A stretch of 64,000 bases of DNA from Lewinellaceae bacterium (lineage in GTDB: Bacteria; Bacteroidota; Bacteroidia; Chitinophagales; Saprospiraceae). The stretch lies in NCBI GenBank assembly GCA_020636325.1, contig JACJYC010000003.1, positions 186,001 through 250,000 on the forward strand. The letters are read 5' to 3'. The notes under the pieces were generated by a model. That model had not been told where the DNA came from. It ran no database searches and saw only the letters and a program-made list of their open reading frames with translations. The position numbers and the translations under genes were made by a program. This document shows, in pieces, positions 40,752 to 48,765 of this stretch (position 1 is its first letter; the number at the start of each line of letters is the position of its first letter).

Positions 40752-41288
40752 TCAGGGGAGGTTTTCCAAAGCGGAGAAAATAACCGAGGCCGCCGTCTCC
40801 AGGGTTTCGCCAAAGGCAAAGATCCCTTCGCGGTGGCCTTCCATTACAAACAGGCGGCGCGCCGGCAGGTCGGTCGTTACCAGCAAATCCGCAATACTGG
40901 CCACCATTTCCGGCGATCCGTAAGGCGCTGACGCATCTGTCGTGGGGACTTTATGGAGCAGATATTCCCACAAGGCCAGGTGATGGATGTGAATGACGCC
41001 GTTGACCCCGGGTTGTTTGCGGTAAATAACGGAATGGCTCATGGATTCGCTGGATGCCAGGATGGGCCCCCGGCAAGTTAGCCGGTTCTCATTCGGGATA
41101 ACCTCCGTGACCAGGCAATAATGAGCCGGTGTCAGCTGTTCAAAATTCCCGGTCGCAGAACCGGTGATCAGGAATCGCCCTTCACTGTCCCACCGCCGGC
41201 TGATATTCCCGAACCCTATTCCGTCAGGGTAGGCGCCGATGAGCCCTGCGCGATACATGACGTCCCGCCAATGATCCAGTTCCTGCAC
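40752..41288 (-). CDS. Class II aldolase/adducin family protein
   Basis: At least 178 residues. The metal-binding pattern of the family is present: YPDGIGFGNISRR, SESMSHSVIYRK and GVIHIHHLALWEYL (His ligands), and the ending resembles small stand-alone members. The substrate (a phosphorylated sugar or aldehyde) is unknown. The formal start here is GTG at 41288, but protein-like sequence continues in frame up to CTG at 41360 (TTEEGYIKFQAKWEKSPPL), stopped only by a TGA within a GTCAGTT repeat, so the true N-terminus is probably about 24 residues longer. Convergent with the lipoprotein gene; the stop codons are adjacent. Confidence 0.82.
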   Translation of the reverse strand: MQELDHWRDVMYRAGLIGAYPDGIGFGNISRRWDSEGRFLITGSATGNFEQLTPAHYCLVTEVIPNENRLTCRGPILASSESMSHSVIYRKQPGVNGVIHIHHLALWEYLLHKVPTTDASAPYGSPEMVASIADLLVTTDLPARRLFVMEGHREGIFAFGETLETAASVIFSALENLP

Positions 41289-41353
41289 CTGATCAGCGGG
41301 TAAAGGCGGGGATTTCTCCCATTTCGCCTGAAATTTGATATAGCCTTCTTCTG

Positions 41354-41384
41354 TTGTCAGTGATCAGTTGTCAGTTGTCAGTTA
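41354..41384. repeat. GTCAGTT heptamer array
   Basis: About four tandem heptamers GTCAGTT with one GTCAGTGATCAGTT variant; overlaps the probable true 5' end of the class II aldolase gene. Confidence 0.8.
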
Positions 41385-41410
41385 GGGAACTGACCGAAGT
41401 CGAAGTTCAG

Positions 41411-41435
41411 TAGCGACGGAAAATTTTCCGCCGCA
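41411..41435. repeat. TAGCGACG-type palindromic element, copy 3
   Basis: Reads TAGCGACGGAAAATTTTCC then GCCGCA; inner palindrome CGGAAAATTTTCCG. The remaining gap to 41581 shows no gene. Confidence 0.6.
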
Positions 41436-41581
41436 AATTATATACGTTGTAAACAGTCACACGGCGACAGCTCCAATCAGCGTCGGCCAATCTTGCACAG
41501 GAGGCTATCCGTCAGTAAGCATAGACCGTTGAAATCGCGGCCCGATTACTCGATTCCTCAGTTCCTCAGATTCCTCACAAA

Positions 41582-42643
41582 TCACAACGCCGTCTGCAAG
41601 GCCGCCTCGATCTGTTCAGCGCCCCGCAAGCCGATCGCGGCGATCTTGCCGTCGCGCCCAACCAGGAACGTATTGGGAATGCTGTGAACGCCGTACAGCG
41701 CAGCGGCATCGGAATTCCACCATTTCAGGTCGGAAACGTGGTTTTCCCATTTCAGGTTATCCTTTTCGATGGCGGCTACCCATGGCTCTTTGGCCCGGTC
41801 GAGCGAAACGCTGTAGATGGTAAAGCCTTTATCCTTGTATTTGTCGTAAACCTTGACGACGTTGGGGTTTTCGCGGCGGCAGGGTCCGCACCAGCTGGCC
41901 CAGAAATCGATCAGGACAACCTGACCTTTCAGGGAAGACAGCGGGATCTGTTTGCCGGAGGGGCTGGCCAATTTGATATCGGGCGCATCCTGACCGACCT
42001 GAATGAGCTGGGTGGCCATGGTGGATTTGTACTGGTTCTCCACCTGGTCGACGAAGTTGCCGAATTCCTGGGTCAATTCCAGGGTAGGATAGGTTTGTGC
42101 CAGCCGGTTGTAGGCATTTTTATGCAGGTCGATATAGGCGCCGTTATCGCGCAGGGCCTGGTAGGCGATGAAAGCAGCCAGGACCGGGTTGGCGGTCGTG
42201 TCGATGAATTGTTTGACGCCTTCGACATTCATCTGCCGGTTGATCAGGGCCTTCATCGTATTGGACAGCACAACGGCATCTCTTGCGCCTGAGATCTGGA
42301 GGTTGTAATTGGCCATCTCATTCAGGCTGCCGGTGAGCTTGATGTTTTTCTCCTCTCCGTTCAGCACAATGCTGAGCCGGCGGGCGCCGATGCGGAGGTT
42401 ATAGATCCCCGGCTCAATGCCTTCCGGAAAATCCATTTTAAAATTGCCGGAGCCGTCAATGTCGGTTTTGGCAATGATATCGCTCGCCTTTCCGATCACC
42501 ACATGATCCAGAAATGCCTGGGTGTTGGCTGCATCGTTGATGCTGCCCTGAATCACAAGGCCCGAAGAGGCGCCTGTATTGGAACATTGCCATGCCAGAA
42601 ACGGCACTGCAAGCAAAATCAGTATTGGATATAATTTCTTCAT
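41582..42643 (-). CDS. TlpA-like thioredoxin lipoprotein with DUF4369 domain
   Basis: A 353-residue periplasmic protein. Signal peptide with lipobox FLAWQCS (cysteine about residue 19). Residues about 30-130 are a DUF4369-type beta domain (GLVIQGSINDAANTQAFLDH); the C-terminal 140 residues are an AhpC/TSA-TlpA thioredoxin fold with the active site WASWCGPCRREN. It should reduce periplasmic disulphides, perhaps for cytochrome maturation or oxidative-stress repair. Preferred start is the third codon of the open frame (42643). It lies 18 bases downstream of purL and is probably cotranscribed with it. Confidence 0.92.
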   Translation of the reverse strand: MKKLYPILILLAVPFLAWQCSNTGASSGLVIQGSINDAANTQAFLDHVVIGKASDIIAKTDIDGSGNFKMDFPEGIEPGIYNLRIGARRLSIVLNGEEKNIKLTGSLNEMANYNLQISGARDAVVLSNTMKALINRQMNVEGVKQFIDTTANPVLAAFIAYQALRDNGAYIDLHKNAYNRLAQTYPTLELTQEFGNFVDQVENQYKSTMATQLIQVGQDAPDIKLASPSGKQIPLSSLKGQVVLIDFWASWCGPCRRENPNVVKVYDKYKDKGFTIYSVSLDRAKEPWVAAIEKDNLKWENHVSDLKWWNSDAAALYGVHSIPNTFLVGRDGKIAAIGLRGAEQIEAALQTAL

Positions 42644-42661
42644 ATGCACAGGATTTGAAAA

Positions 42662-44896
42662 TTACCGTTCCATTTCATTGCCCAGGGTCTGGTCGAACAT
42701 TTCTTTCCACCCGGCAACCGGACCGAAATCCGTCTTGTCGACCAGGGCGCTGCCGCCTTTCACTTCGCCAAGTTTTGAAAAAGAAACATTCTTCGAATTC
42801 AGATAGTTGACCATCTCATCCTCATTTTCGGCCGAAACCGTGATGATCACCCGGCTTTGGCTTTCGCCGAACAGGTAGGCGTCCTTACGGAAGACCGGGT
42901 CCGTTTCGATCTCGAAGCCCAGGCCGCGCACCATCGCCGACTCCATCAACGCGGTAAAAAGGCCGCCGTCGGCAACATCGTGGGCAGAAGCAGCCCAGCC
43001 CTGGCGGATAACCGCCTTGACGGCTTCCTGTACGGCCCATTCCTCTTCCAGGTCGAATCGCGGCGCCGGTGAAAAGCGAATATTGTGTATCCTTCTCAGG
43101 TATTCGGAGCTGCCCAGATCCGTGCAGGGCGGTCCGATCAGGTAGATCTGGTCGCCGGCCTGTTTGAAATCCAGGGTCATCGCGTGGTTGAGATTTTCAA
43201 GAATGCCCAGCATCCCGATGGTCGGCGTCGGGTAGACCGGCTCGGTGCGGTCCTTGAAGACGGATTGGTTGTAGAAACTGACGTTGCCGCCCGTCACCGG
43301 CGTATCAAACCGGCGGCAGGCTTCCCCCATTCCCTTGAGGGCGTGCACGAATTGCCAGTACACCTCCGGGTTGTAGGGATTGCCGAAGTTCAGGCAGTTG
43401 GTAATGGCTACGGGAACCGCGCCGGAACAAACGATATTCCGGGCCGCTTCGGCCACCGCGATCATGCCGCCGACATAAGGGTCGGCGTACACGTAGGCGG
43501 AATTGCAATCCGTAGTGACGGAAAGCGCCTTGTCGGTGCCTTTCACCCTGACCAGGGCCGCATCGCTGGGGTTGTTGGTGCCCATGGAGTTGGTGCGCAC
43601 CATCGAATCGTACTGCTCGTAGATCCAGCGCTTGGACACCAGGTTAGGCGATGCGAACAACTTCCTGGCTGTTGCCACATAATCCTCCGGCACCGGCACC
43701 GAATCCGGGTTGAAGGCCGCGATCTGATCCAGGTAAGCCGGGCGCTTGAATTCCCGTTTGTACACCGGAGCGCCGCCGCCCAGCACGAGCGGTTCGGCGG
43801 GTACGTCGGCTACCTTTTGCCCGTCCTGATAAAATTCCAGGCGGCCGGTAGCGGTCACTTCCCCGATCTGTTCGCAGACGAGGTCCCATTTTTCAAATAC
43901 GTCGTACAGCTCCTGTTCGCGTCCTTTATGCCCGACGATCAGCATTCGTTCCTGGCTTTCGGACAGCAGGATCTCGAAGGGTTTCATGTGCGGCTGGCGG
44001 GTCGGCACCTTGTCCAGGTCGATGCGCATGCCCGTTTCGCTCTTGGCGCTCATTTCAGAAGTGGAACAGGTGATCCCTGCGGCGCCCATATCCTGCATGC
44101 CGACGATGGCGCCGGTCCTGATGGCTTCCAGGGAGGCTTCCAGCAGGAGTTTTTCCTGGAAGGGGTCGCCTACCTGTACCGCCGGCAGGTCTTCGGCGGA
44201 ATCTTCGGTCAGGTCGGCGGAGGCGAAAGTAGCGCCGTGGATGCCGTCCTTACCGGTCGCCGAACCGACGATGAACACCGGGTTGCCGGGGCCGTCGGCG
44301 CGGGCGGAGACGGTCTCCCCTACCTTTACAATGCCGACCGACATAGCGTTCACGAGTATATTCTGGTTGTAACAATCGTTGAAATAAACCTCGCCGCCGA
44401 CAGTCGGCACGCCGAAGCTGTTGCCGTAATTGCCGATCCCCTTGACCACGCCGCGGATCAGCCGCTTGGTATGCGGCAGCTCCGGATTGCCGAACCGAAG
44501 GGAATTCAGGGCTGCGATCGGCCGGGCGCCCATGGTGAAGATATCGCGATGGATGCCGCCTACGCCGGTTGCCGCGCCCTGGTAGGGTTCGATGGCGGAG
44601 GGGTGGTTGTGGGATTCGATCTTGAAGGCGCAGGCCAGTCCGTCACCGATATCGACCAGGCCGGCGTTTTCCTCCCCGGCGCCGACGAGCAGGCGTTCGC
44701 CGTCGCGGGGCAGGGTTTTCAGCCAGATGATCGAGTTTTTGTACGAGCAGTGTTCCGACCACATGACCGAAAAAATGCTCAGTTCGGTGAAATTGGGCGT
44801 ACGGCCCAGGATTTCCTGGATTTTTTCGAATTCTTCGGGCGTCAGGCCCAGTTGTTGAGCGGTCGAAACGGTGACCTGCGGCTCCACAATTTGCAT
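42662..44896 (-). CDS. purL: Phosphoribosylformylglycinamidine synthase subunit PurL (small type)
   Basis: A 744-residue PurL of the small, three-subunit (PurLQS) type. It makes FGAM from FGAR, ATP and ammonia in purine synthesis. Marks: SVMWSEHCSYKNS near the N-terminus, KIESHNHPSAIEPYQGAATGVGG (catalytic His region), GVPTVGGEVYFND, and in the second half TNCLNFGNP and AHDVADGGLFTALMES. Two AIRS-like halves are intact. PurQ and PurS are not in the window. An exact -7 element lies 19 bases upstream. Confidence 0.97.
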   Translation of the reverse strand: MQIVEPQVTVSTAQQLGLTPEEFEKIQEILGRTPNFTELSIFSVMWSEHCSYKNSIIWLKTLPRDGERLLVGAGEENAGLVDIGDGLACAFKIESHNHPSAIEPYQGAATGVGGIHRDIFTMGARPIAALNSLRFGNPELPHTKRLIRGVVKGIGNYGNSFGVPTVGGEVYFNDCYNQNILVNAMSVGIVKVGETVSARADGPGNPVFIVGSATGKDGIHGATFASADLTEDSAEDLPAVQVGDPFQEKLLLEASLEAIRTGAIVGMQDMGAAGITCSTSEMSAKSETGMRIDLDKVPTRQPHMKPFEILLSESQERMLIVGHKGREQELYDVFEKWDLVCEQIGEVTATGRLEFYQDGQKVADVPAEPLVLGGGAPVYKREFKRPAYLDQIAAFNPDSVPVPEDYVATARKLFASPNLVSKRWIYEQYDSMVRTNSMGTNNPSDAALVRVKGTDKALSVTTDCNSAYVYADPYVGGMIAVAEAARNIVCSGAVPVAITNCLNFGNPYNPEVYWQFVHALKGMGEACRRFDTPVTGGNVSFYNQSVFKDRTEPVYPTPTIGMLGILENLNHAMTLDFKQAGDQIYLIGPPCTDLGSSEYLRRIHNIRFSPAPRFDLEEEWAVQEAVKAVIRQGWAASAHDVADGGLFTALMESAMVRGLGFEIETDPVFRKDAYLFGESQSRVIITVSAENEDEMVNYLNSKNVSFSKLGEVKGGSALVDKTDFGPVAGWKEMFDQTLGNEMER

Positions 44897-44915
44897 GCTT
44901 GATGGTTTAAAGGCG

Positions 44916-44923
44916 CAAAGATA
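44916..44923 (-). promoter_or_regulatory. -7 promoter element of purL
   Basis: TATCTTTG on the minus strand, exact TAnnTTTG match, 19 bases before the ATG. Confidence 0.65.
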
Positions 44924-44971
44924 AGGGTTTTGGGAACGTGGGGAGAATTATTTGATGGTTTGGTGGTTACA

Positions 44972-45018
44972 GATTGCTAAGCCAGCGCGAGCCAATGCGG
45001 GAGGAAGGATTGGTAAGC
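44972..45018. repeat. 47-bp dispersed element, inverted copy
   Basis: Reverse-complement relative of 38372-38418 and 47298-47345: GATTGCTAAGC at the left and GATTGGTAAGC at the right; the centre is diverged. Confidence 0.6.
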
Positions 45019-45058
45019 TGAGCATTGATGGCTGGATTCAGGGTTACAGCTATTTTCG

Positions 45059-45679
45059 CTAGCGGATCAAATAATTCACCCAAAAGAACAGCACCAGGTA
45101 GATCCACAGCCCGTCGAGGAAATGCCAGTAGACGGTGAGCAGGCGGAGGCGCAGGCGCTTGTCGGAATCGGAGAAGTAGATCAGCACGGTCATCGGTTCC
45201 TTCAGGTATTTGTAGGCCTGCCACAGGAAATAGATCAGGAAAGGGATGCCGCCCAGCAAGTGCAGGAAGTGGAGGCCGGAAATGACGTACAGATAACCGG
45301 CCAGCGGGCTGGAAGTGATCTTTATATTGCTCAGGAACAACTCGCGCCAGGCAAAGATCTGCGAGATCAGGAACAGGACCGACAGGCCAACCGTCCAGAT
45401 CAGGGCGTGCTGGTAGCGGCGGGTCTCGTCGGCCTTGTAGGCGAGCTGGGCCCGGTACATGGCAAAACTGCTGCCGAGCAGGATCAGGGTATTGAAGACA
45501 AACAGGATCGGGATGTTGACCGGCGGCAGGTCGCTTTGCACCCGGGTGTAGATGAAGGCCAGGGTCATGCTCAGGAACAGGGCCGTCATGCTGAACATGG
45601 CCAACGTCAACAGAACGTTCAGCGGGTGAAAGAGGTTGGAAGGTTCGTGGTGGTCCGGATCCGGCTTGCCCTGGTTCAT
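45059..45679 (-). CDS. Heme-copper oxidase subunit III-like protein
   Basis: A 206-residue integral membrane protein with five predicted helices, matching the short (five-helix) bacterial form of cytochrome oxidase subunit III. Family marks include LYVISGLHFLHLLGGIPF, YWHFLDGLWIYLVLFFWVNYL at the end and a Glu-containing FAWRELF loop. Subunits I and II are not in the window, so this is an orphan copy. It may serve a cbb3-unrelated aa3-type or nitric-oxide-reductase-type complex; which one cannot be told. Confidence 0.9.
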   Translation of the reverse strand: MNQGKPDPDHHEPSNLFHPLNVLLTLAMFSMTALFLSMTLAFIYTRVQSDLPPVNIPILFVFNTLILLGSSFAMYRAQLAYKADETRRYQHALIWTVGLSVLFLISQIFAWRELFLSNIKITSSPLAGYLYVISGLHFLHLLGGIPFLIYFLWQAYKYLKEPMTVLIYFSDSDKRLRLRLLTVYWHFLDGLWIYLVLFFWVNYLIR

Positions 45680-45877
45680 TGATTCGATGTTATTGTAGGC
45701 TAAAAGTTTTTATGCCCTGATACTGCAAATCTGGTAGCCCAGAAATCCACCCCCTTGTTCCCCCGCCAGCGGGGATACTCCTCACAATCAACATTACGTA
45801 TTTGTTTTTAACGCGTTCGCATCTTAGCGAAGGGTATTATTTGCTTTGGAGCGCCGGTCCCGCAAAGTGGGAAAGGC

Positions 45878-46010
45878 ATCGCTTTTCCCCCTCTCTCACC
45901 CCCTTTCATCCGCCGAAGTCTTCAGCGAAGGCGGGCTCTCACACCCTCTCACCCTCTCACCCTCTCACTCTCACACCCTCTCACCCTCCCCCCCTCTATA
46001 ACCCTCCCCT
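45878..46010. repeat. TCACCCTC octamer tract
   Basis: Imperfect tandem TCACCCTC octamers (complement of the GA-rich tract at 13161-13318), with a hairpin element embedded at 45909-45934. Confidence 0.85.
45909..45934. repeat. GC-rich hairpin element
   Basis: Reads CCGCCGAAGTCTTCAGCG then AAGGCGGG; arms CCGCC and GGCGG. A member of the family also at 26119-26227 and 30031-30057. Confidence 0.6.
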
Positions 46011-46019
46011 CTGTCCATT

Positions 46020-46184
46020 TCATCCGGTAGTATGTACCTTTCCACGTTTGGCCGCCTTCCGGCATCCGTCGCTGCAATACCGGACCTGCTCCCAGTCGCG
46101 CGCCCATTTCTTCCGCCAGGTAAACGGCCTCCCGCAATGTACGCAGATCTTTTGAGGCAACGGGCGCTTTCTTTTATCCGGCAT
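46020..46184 (-). CDS. DUF2256 family zinc-ribbon-like protein
   Basis: A 54-residue protein. The family pattern is complete: LPQKICVHCGRPFTWRKKW, then RDWEQVRYCSDGCRKAAKR. The four cysteines in CxxC and CxxxC pairs suggest a zinc-binding mini-domain. DUF2256 proteins are tiny cytosolic proteins of unknown function, often next to deoxyribodipyrimidine-photolyase-like or SDR genes; none is adjacent here. The start at 46184 is fixed by a TAAATTTG element ending only three bases upstream, which implies a leaderless mRNA. Confidence 0.85.
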   Translation of the reverse strand: MPDKRKRPLPQKICVHCGRPFTWRKKWARDWEQVRYCSDGCRKAAKRGKVHTTG

Positions 46185-46187
46185 CTG

Positions 46188-46195
46188 CAAATTTA
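46188..46195 (-). promoter_or_regulatory. -7 promoter element of DUF2256 gene, leaderless arrangement
   Basis: TAAATTTG on the minus strand, exact TAnnTTTG match, ending three bases before the ATG. Confidence 0.55.
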
Positions 46196-46267
46196 TTATC
46201 TTTCCGCTTCAACCGAAAGGGTAGCCTTTTTGTTCAAAACCATTTGATAAAATTAAGGAAACAGGGA

Positions 46268-46299
46268 CCGTCCACCGTCCACCGTCTACCGTCCACCGT
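46268..46299. repeat. GTCYMCC heptamer array
   Basis: Four to five heptamers GTCCACC/GTCTACC that run directly into the ATG of the zinc-ribbon gene at 46300. Confidence 0.8.
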
Positions 46300-47115
46300 A
46301 TGAAATACTGCCCCCAATGTGGTGTCGAACTCAATATCCAGGGCCGCTTCTGCTGGCAATGCGGGGCTCCTTTGCCTGCAGCCGACCTGACGGCCATCGG
46401 GATTGACCCGCAAGGCGACCTGGAACAACAGATCACGGCCGGGTTTTTCAAGGTACTGAAAAAGAATATCGAGGAAGAGCAGGACCCCGAAAAATGGCAG
46501 GCCTTTTCCGAACGGGTATACGACAGCGGTTTCCGGGATTTCCTGCAACGCCGTGTCGGCCAGGTCGCCGCCAAGATCCAAAGCGGCCAGGGCGGACCGT
46601 CCCAAAGCAAGCTCATCACCGAGTTATGGGAGAACCTCTCCGACCATTTCGTCATTTCTTTCTGCCCGGACCTCTGCCAAACGGTCTTCCCCGAAAAACT
46701 CCTGCGTTATCTGGAGGAGGATTGGAAACACGTCGACCTGTACCGCATGGCCATGGACTACCTCGACCTGGCTGCTGAACCCGTACCGCATTACACGGAT
46801 TTCCTGGCCATGCCGGTGGAAAAACTGAAAAATGCGGGCAAGACCTTTCTCAAACCGGATAAAGGAGAACGCATTTTCCTGATCGTCGACCTGAGCATAC
46901 TGGGCTCCTGCCAGGAGGGGTTCGCCGTCACCGAAAAAGGGCTGTACTGGAAAGCGCAGCTCAACCGGGCGCACAGGGTCACCTTTATCGGCCTCAACAA
47001 CCTGCAGAAAGAACGGGAATGGATCACCATCAACGGTCACTTCTTCAATGCCGGGCCCTCCCTGAATATCAAAATGCTGAAATTGCTGAAGCGGATCAAG
47101 CGGTTTTTGGATTGA
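46300..47115 (+). CDS. Zinc-ribbon protein of unknown function
   Basis: A 271-residue cytosolic protein. Residues 1-28 are a zinc ribbon (YCPQCGVEL, then FCWQCGAPL). The middle is helical. The C-terminal 75 residues look like a small beta domain followed by a basic helix (FAVTEKGLYWKAQLN, then LKLLKRIKRFL), resembling the PH-like modules attached to many bacterial zinc-ribbon proteins. Function unknown. The leader is a heptamer array that touches the start codon; nonamer repeats follow the stop. Confidence 0.8.
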   Translation: MKYCPQCGVELNIQGRFCWQCGAPLPAADLTAIGIDPQGDLEQQITAGFFKVLKKNIEEEQDPEKWQAFSERVYDSGFRDFLQRRVGQVAAKIQSGQGGPSQSKLITELWENLSDHFVISFCPDLCQTVFPEKLLRYLEEDWKHVDLYRMAMDYLDLAAEPVPHYTDFLAMPVEKLKNAGKTFLKPDKGERIFLIVDLSILGSCQEGFAVTEKGLYWKAQLNRAHRVTFIGLNNLQKEREWITINGHFFNAGPSLNIKMLKLLKRIKRFLD

Positions 47116-47155
47116 TTCGATTGATTCGCCACGCCGCGGCGTGGTCGATTGATTC
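47111..47155. repeat. Nonamer/palindrome element, inverted copy of 27724-27764
   Basis: ATTGATTCG nonamers around the perfect palindrome CCACGCCGCGGCGTGG. It overlaps the end of the zinc-ribbon gene. Confidence 0.7.
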
Positions 47156-47175
47156 CCCGCCTGTCGGTCTCCTAT

Positions 47176-47202
47176 GCGCCATAGCCGCTACGGCGACGGG
47201 GC
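47176..47202. repeat. GC-rich hairpin element
   Basis: Reads GCGCCATAGCCGCTACGG then CGACGGGGC; a diverged member of the 26119-26227 family. Confidence 0.45.
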
Positions 47203-47297
47203 ACCGGCAGGGATTGAGGCGATTTGCCTGAAGAGCCGATTGGTTACTCCAAATCGGATTATTCGCTTCAATCCGCAAAATCGGATCAATAATTCAA

Positions 47298-47345
47298 CGG
47301 CTTACCAATCGGCCCGTCCTTGGGGCCGGTCTCGCTTAGTAATCC
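47298..47345. repeat. 47-bp dispersed element, copy 2
   Basis: Closely matches 38372-38418. The last 14 or so codons of tilS, including its stop, lie inside this element. Confidence 0.8.
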
Positions 47346-48675
47346 GGTCGAACTCAACCCTCAAAACCGCCTTCGTCCCCTCTCCTATCTTGAATCGTTC
47401 ATCCGCACGCAGGCCGACCACCCAGGCGATCTCGCCGGCGGCGGAACACAGCAACCAGGTCCGCTCTTTATCAAACAGGGTGAGCTTGCGGTTGGAGAAA
47501 AAATCCTGCAATTTCTGCCGCTTGCCGCCCATGCCGAGCGGATGGAAAAAGTCGCCGGATTGCCAACGCCGCAAAGTGAGGGGGAAGGTGAGCTTGTCGG
47601 CATCAAAAAAGGCGATATCCGGATGATCAGGCCATTGATCCGGTATGGGAACGGGAAAACGGAGCGCCAGCCGGCCTTCAGGGAGGTCGAGGAGTTGGGT
47701 TTCCCGGGTGATTAAATAACTGTCAGCAGTTTGCTGTTGCGCCAGCGGTTCGATCAGCAACTGCCCGCGATCCCGGACCATTTTGTGGGTCGGACTGTTG
47801 AATACCGCGCCTGATTCGCCCGCATTCAGGACATCGCTCGCCTGATTGGGCAGAAACCCGAATTCCCGGATCCATTCATACAAGAGGCTACCCGCGAAAT
47901 CGGGAAAATCGCGGGATACGGCCAGGTCGATGACGACGGTGTTTTCCCGGATGGATTTGTAGCGGCTGCCCAGTTCTTTTACCGCCCATTCATAAAGGCT
48001 AGCCGTAGCGCTGAGGTGGTGAAAATTCCGGGCAGCGGTTTGTTCCAGCCCGGGATTCAATTCCTTCAACACCGGGATTATCTTATGCCGGATCTTGTTC
48101 CGGGTGTATTTGTCGGTGTCGTTGGAGCTGTCCTCGCGGTATTCCAGTCCCGTTTCCTCCGCATAAGCGGCAATTTCTTCACGGGTGGCCCAAAGCAGCG
48201 GGCGGATCAGCCGGTTGCCGGTTTCGGGCACCCCAAGCAGGCCGCGAATCCCGGTCCCCCTCGTGAAATTGATCAGGGCCGTTTCTATGGAATCGTTGAG
48301 ATGATGCGCTGTGGCTACCAGGTCAAAGTTATTGGCGATGCGGGTTTCCTCCAGCCAGCCGTAACGCTGCTCGCGGGCCGTTTCGTGGATGCTCTTTCCC
48401 GAATCAAGGGCGTCCTGTTCGGTATGGAAGTCGGCCCGAAAAAAAGGGACCCCGTAGCGGTCCGCCAACGTCCGGACAAATTCGGCGTCTCCGTCGGACG
48501 CTTCCCCCCTTAAGTGAAAATTGCAATGCCCGATCCCGAAATCCAGCTTGCTGCGAAAGGCGAGGTCGGCCATCACAACCGAATCGATCCCCCCGCTGAC
48601 GGCCAGGAGCATCCGTTTCCCGGTGAGGCGGCGGGATTCGAGGTGGTTGGTCCAGGTGGTGAGGAAGGGGGACAA
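47302..48675 (-). CDS. tilS: tRNA(Ile)-lysidine synthase
   Basis: A 457-residue TilS. It modifies C34 of the AUA-reading tRNA(Ile) to lysidine using ATP and lysine; cytosolic and essential in most bacteria. The PP-loop is LLAVSGGIDSVVMADL near residue 25. Further marks are GHCNFHLRGEASDGDAEFV, ATAHHLNDSIETALINFTRGTG and the C-terminal RRWQSGDFFHPLGMGGKRQKLQDFFSNRK. The annotated start is TTG at 48675, directly after a TTAAAGG array. The C-terminal tail (ITKRDRPQGRADW) is encoded by a dispersed repeat and is probably not ancestral. Confidence 0.95.
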   Translation of the reverse strand: MSPFLTTWTNHLESRRLTGKRMLLAVSGGIDSVVMADLAFRSKLDFGIGHCNFHLRGEASDGDAEFVRTLADRYGVPFFRADFHTEQDALDSGKSIHETAREQRYGWLEETRIANNFDLVATAHHLNDSIETALINFTRGTGIRGLLGVPETGNRLIRPLLWATREEIAAYAEETGLEYREDSSNDTDKYTRNKIRHKIIPVLKELNPGLEQTAARNFHHLSATASLYEWAVKELGSRYKSIRENTVVIDLAVSRDFPDFAGSLLYEWIREFGFLPNQASDVLNAGESGAVFNSPTHKMVRDRGQLLIEPLAQQQTADSYLITRETQLLDLPEGRLALRFPVPIPDQWPDHPDIAFFDADKLTFPLTLRRWQSGDFFHPLGMGGKRQKLQDFFSNRKLTLFDKERTWLLCSAAGEIAWVVGLRADERFKIGEGTKAVLRVEFDRITKRDRPQGRADW

Positions 48676-48726
48676 GGTTAAAGGTTAAAGGTTAAAGGTT
48701 AAAGGTTAAAGGTTAAAGGTTAAAGG
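48676..48726. repeat. TTAAAGG heptamer array
   Basis: Seven perfect or near-perfect TTAAAGG units directly upstream of the tilS start codon. Confidence 0.9.
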
Positions 48727-48765
48727 GGGGGTAATGCAAAATGTAAAAGCTGGAATTTAAAAGTT

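Larger units (their letters stand above)
45680..46019. other. Intergenic region with low-complexity repeat
   Basis: No gene seen. The left part is unremarkable; the right part is a CT-rich repeat with an embedded hairpin element. Confidence 0.5.

Noticed and set aside
43085..44902. Plus-strand open frame of 605 codons
   Set aside because: Antisense to purL; no domain, no promoter.
45949..46137. Minus-strand frame of 62 codons
   Set aside because: It overlaps the DUF2256 gene in another frame and runs into low-complexity sequence; the DUF2256 frame has the conserved cysteines and the promoter.
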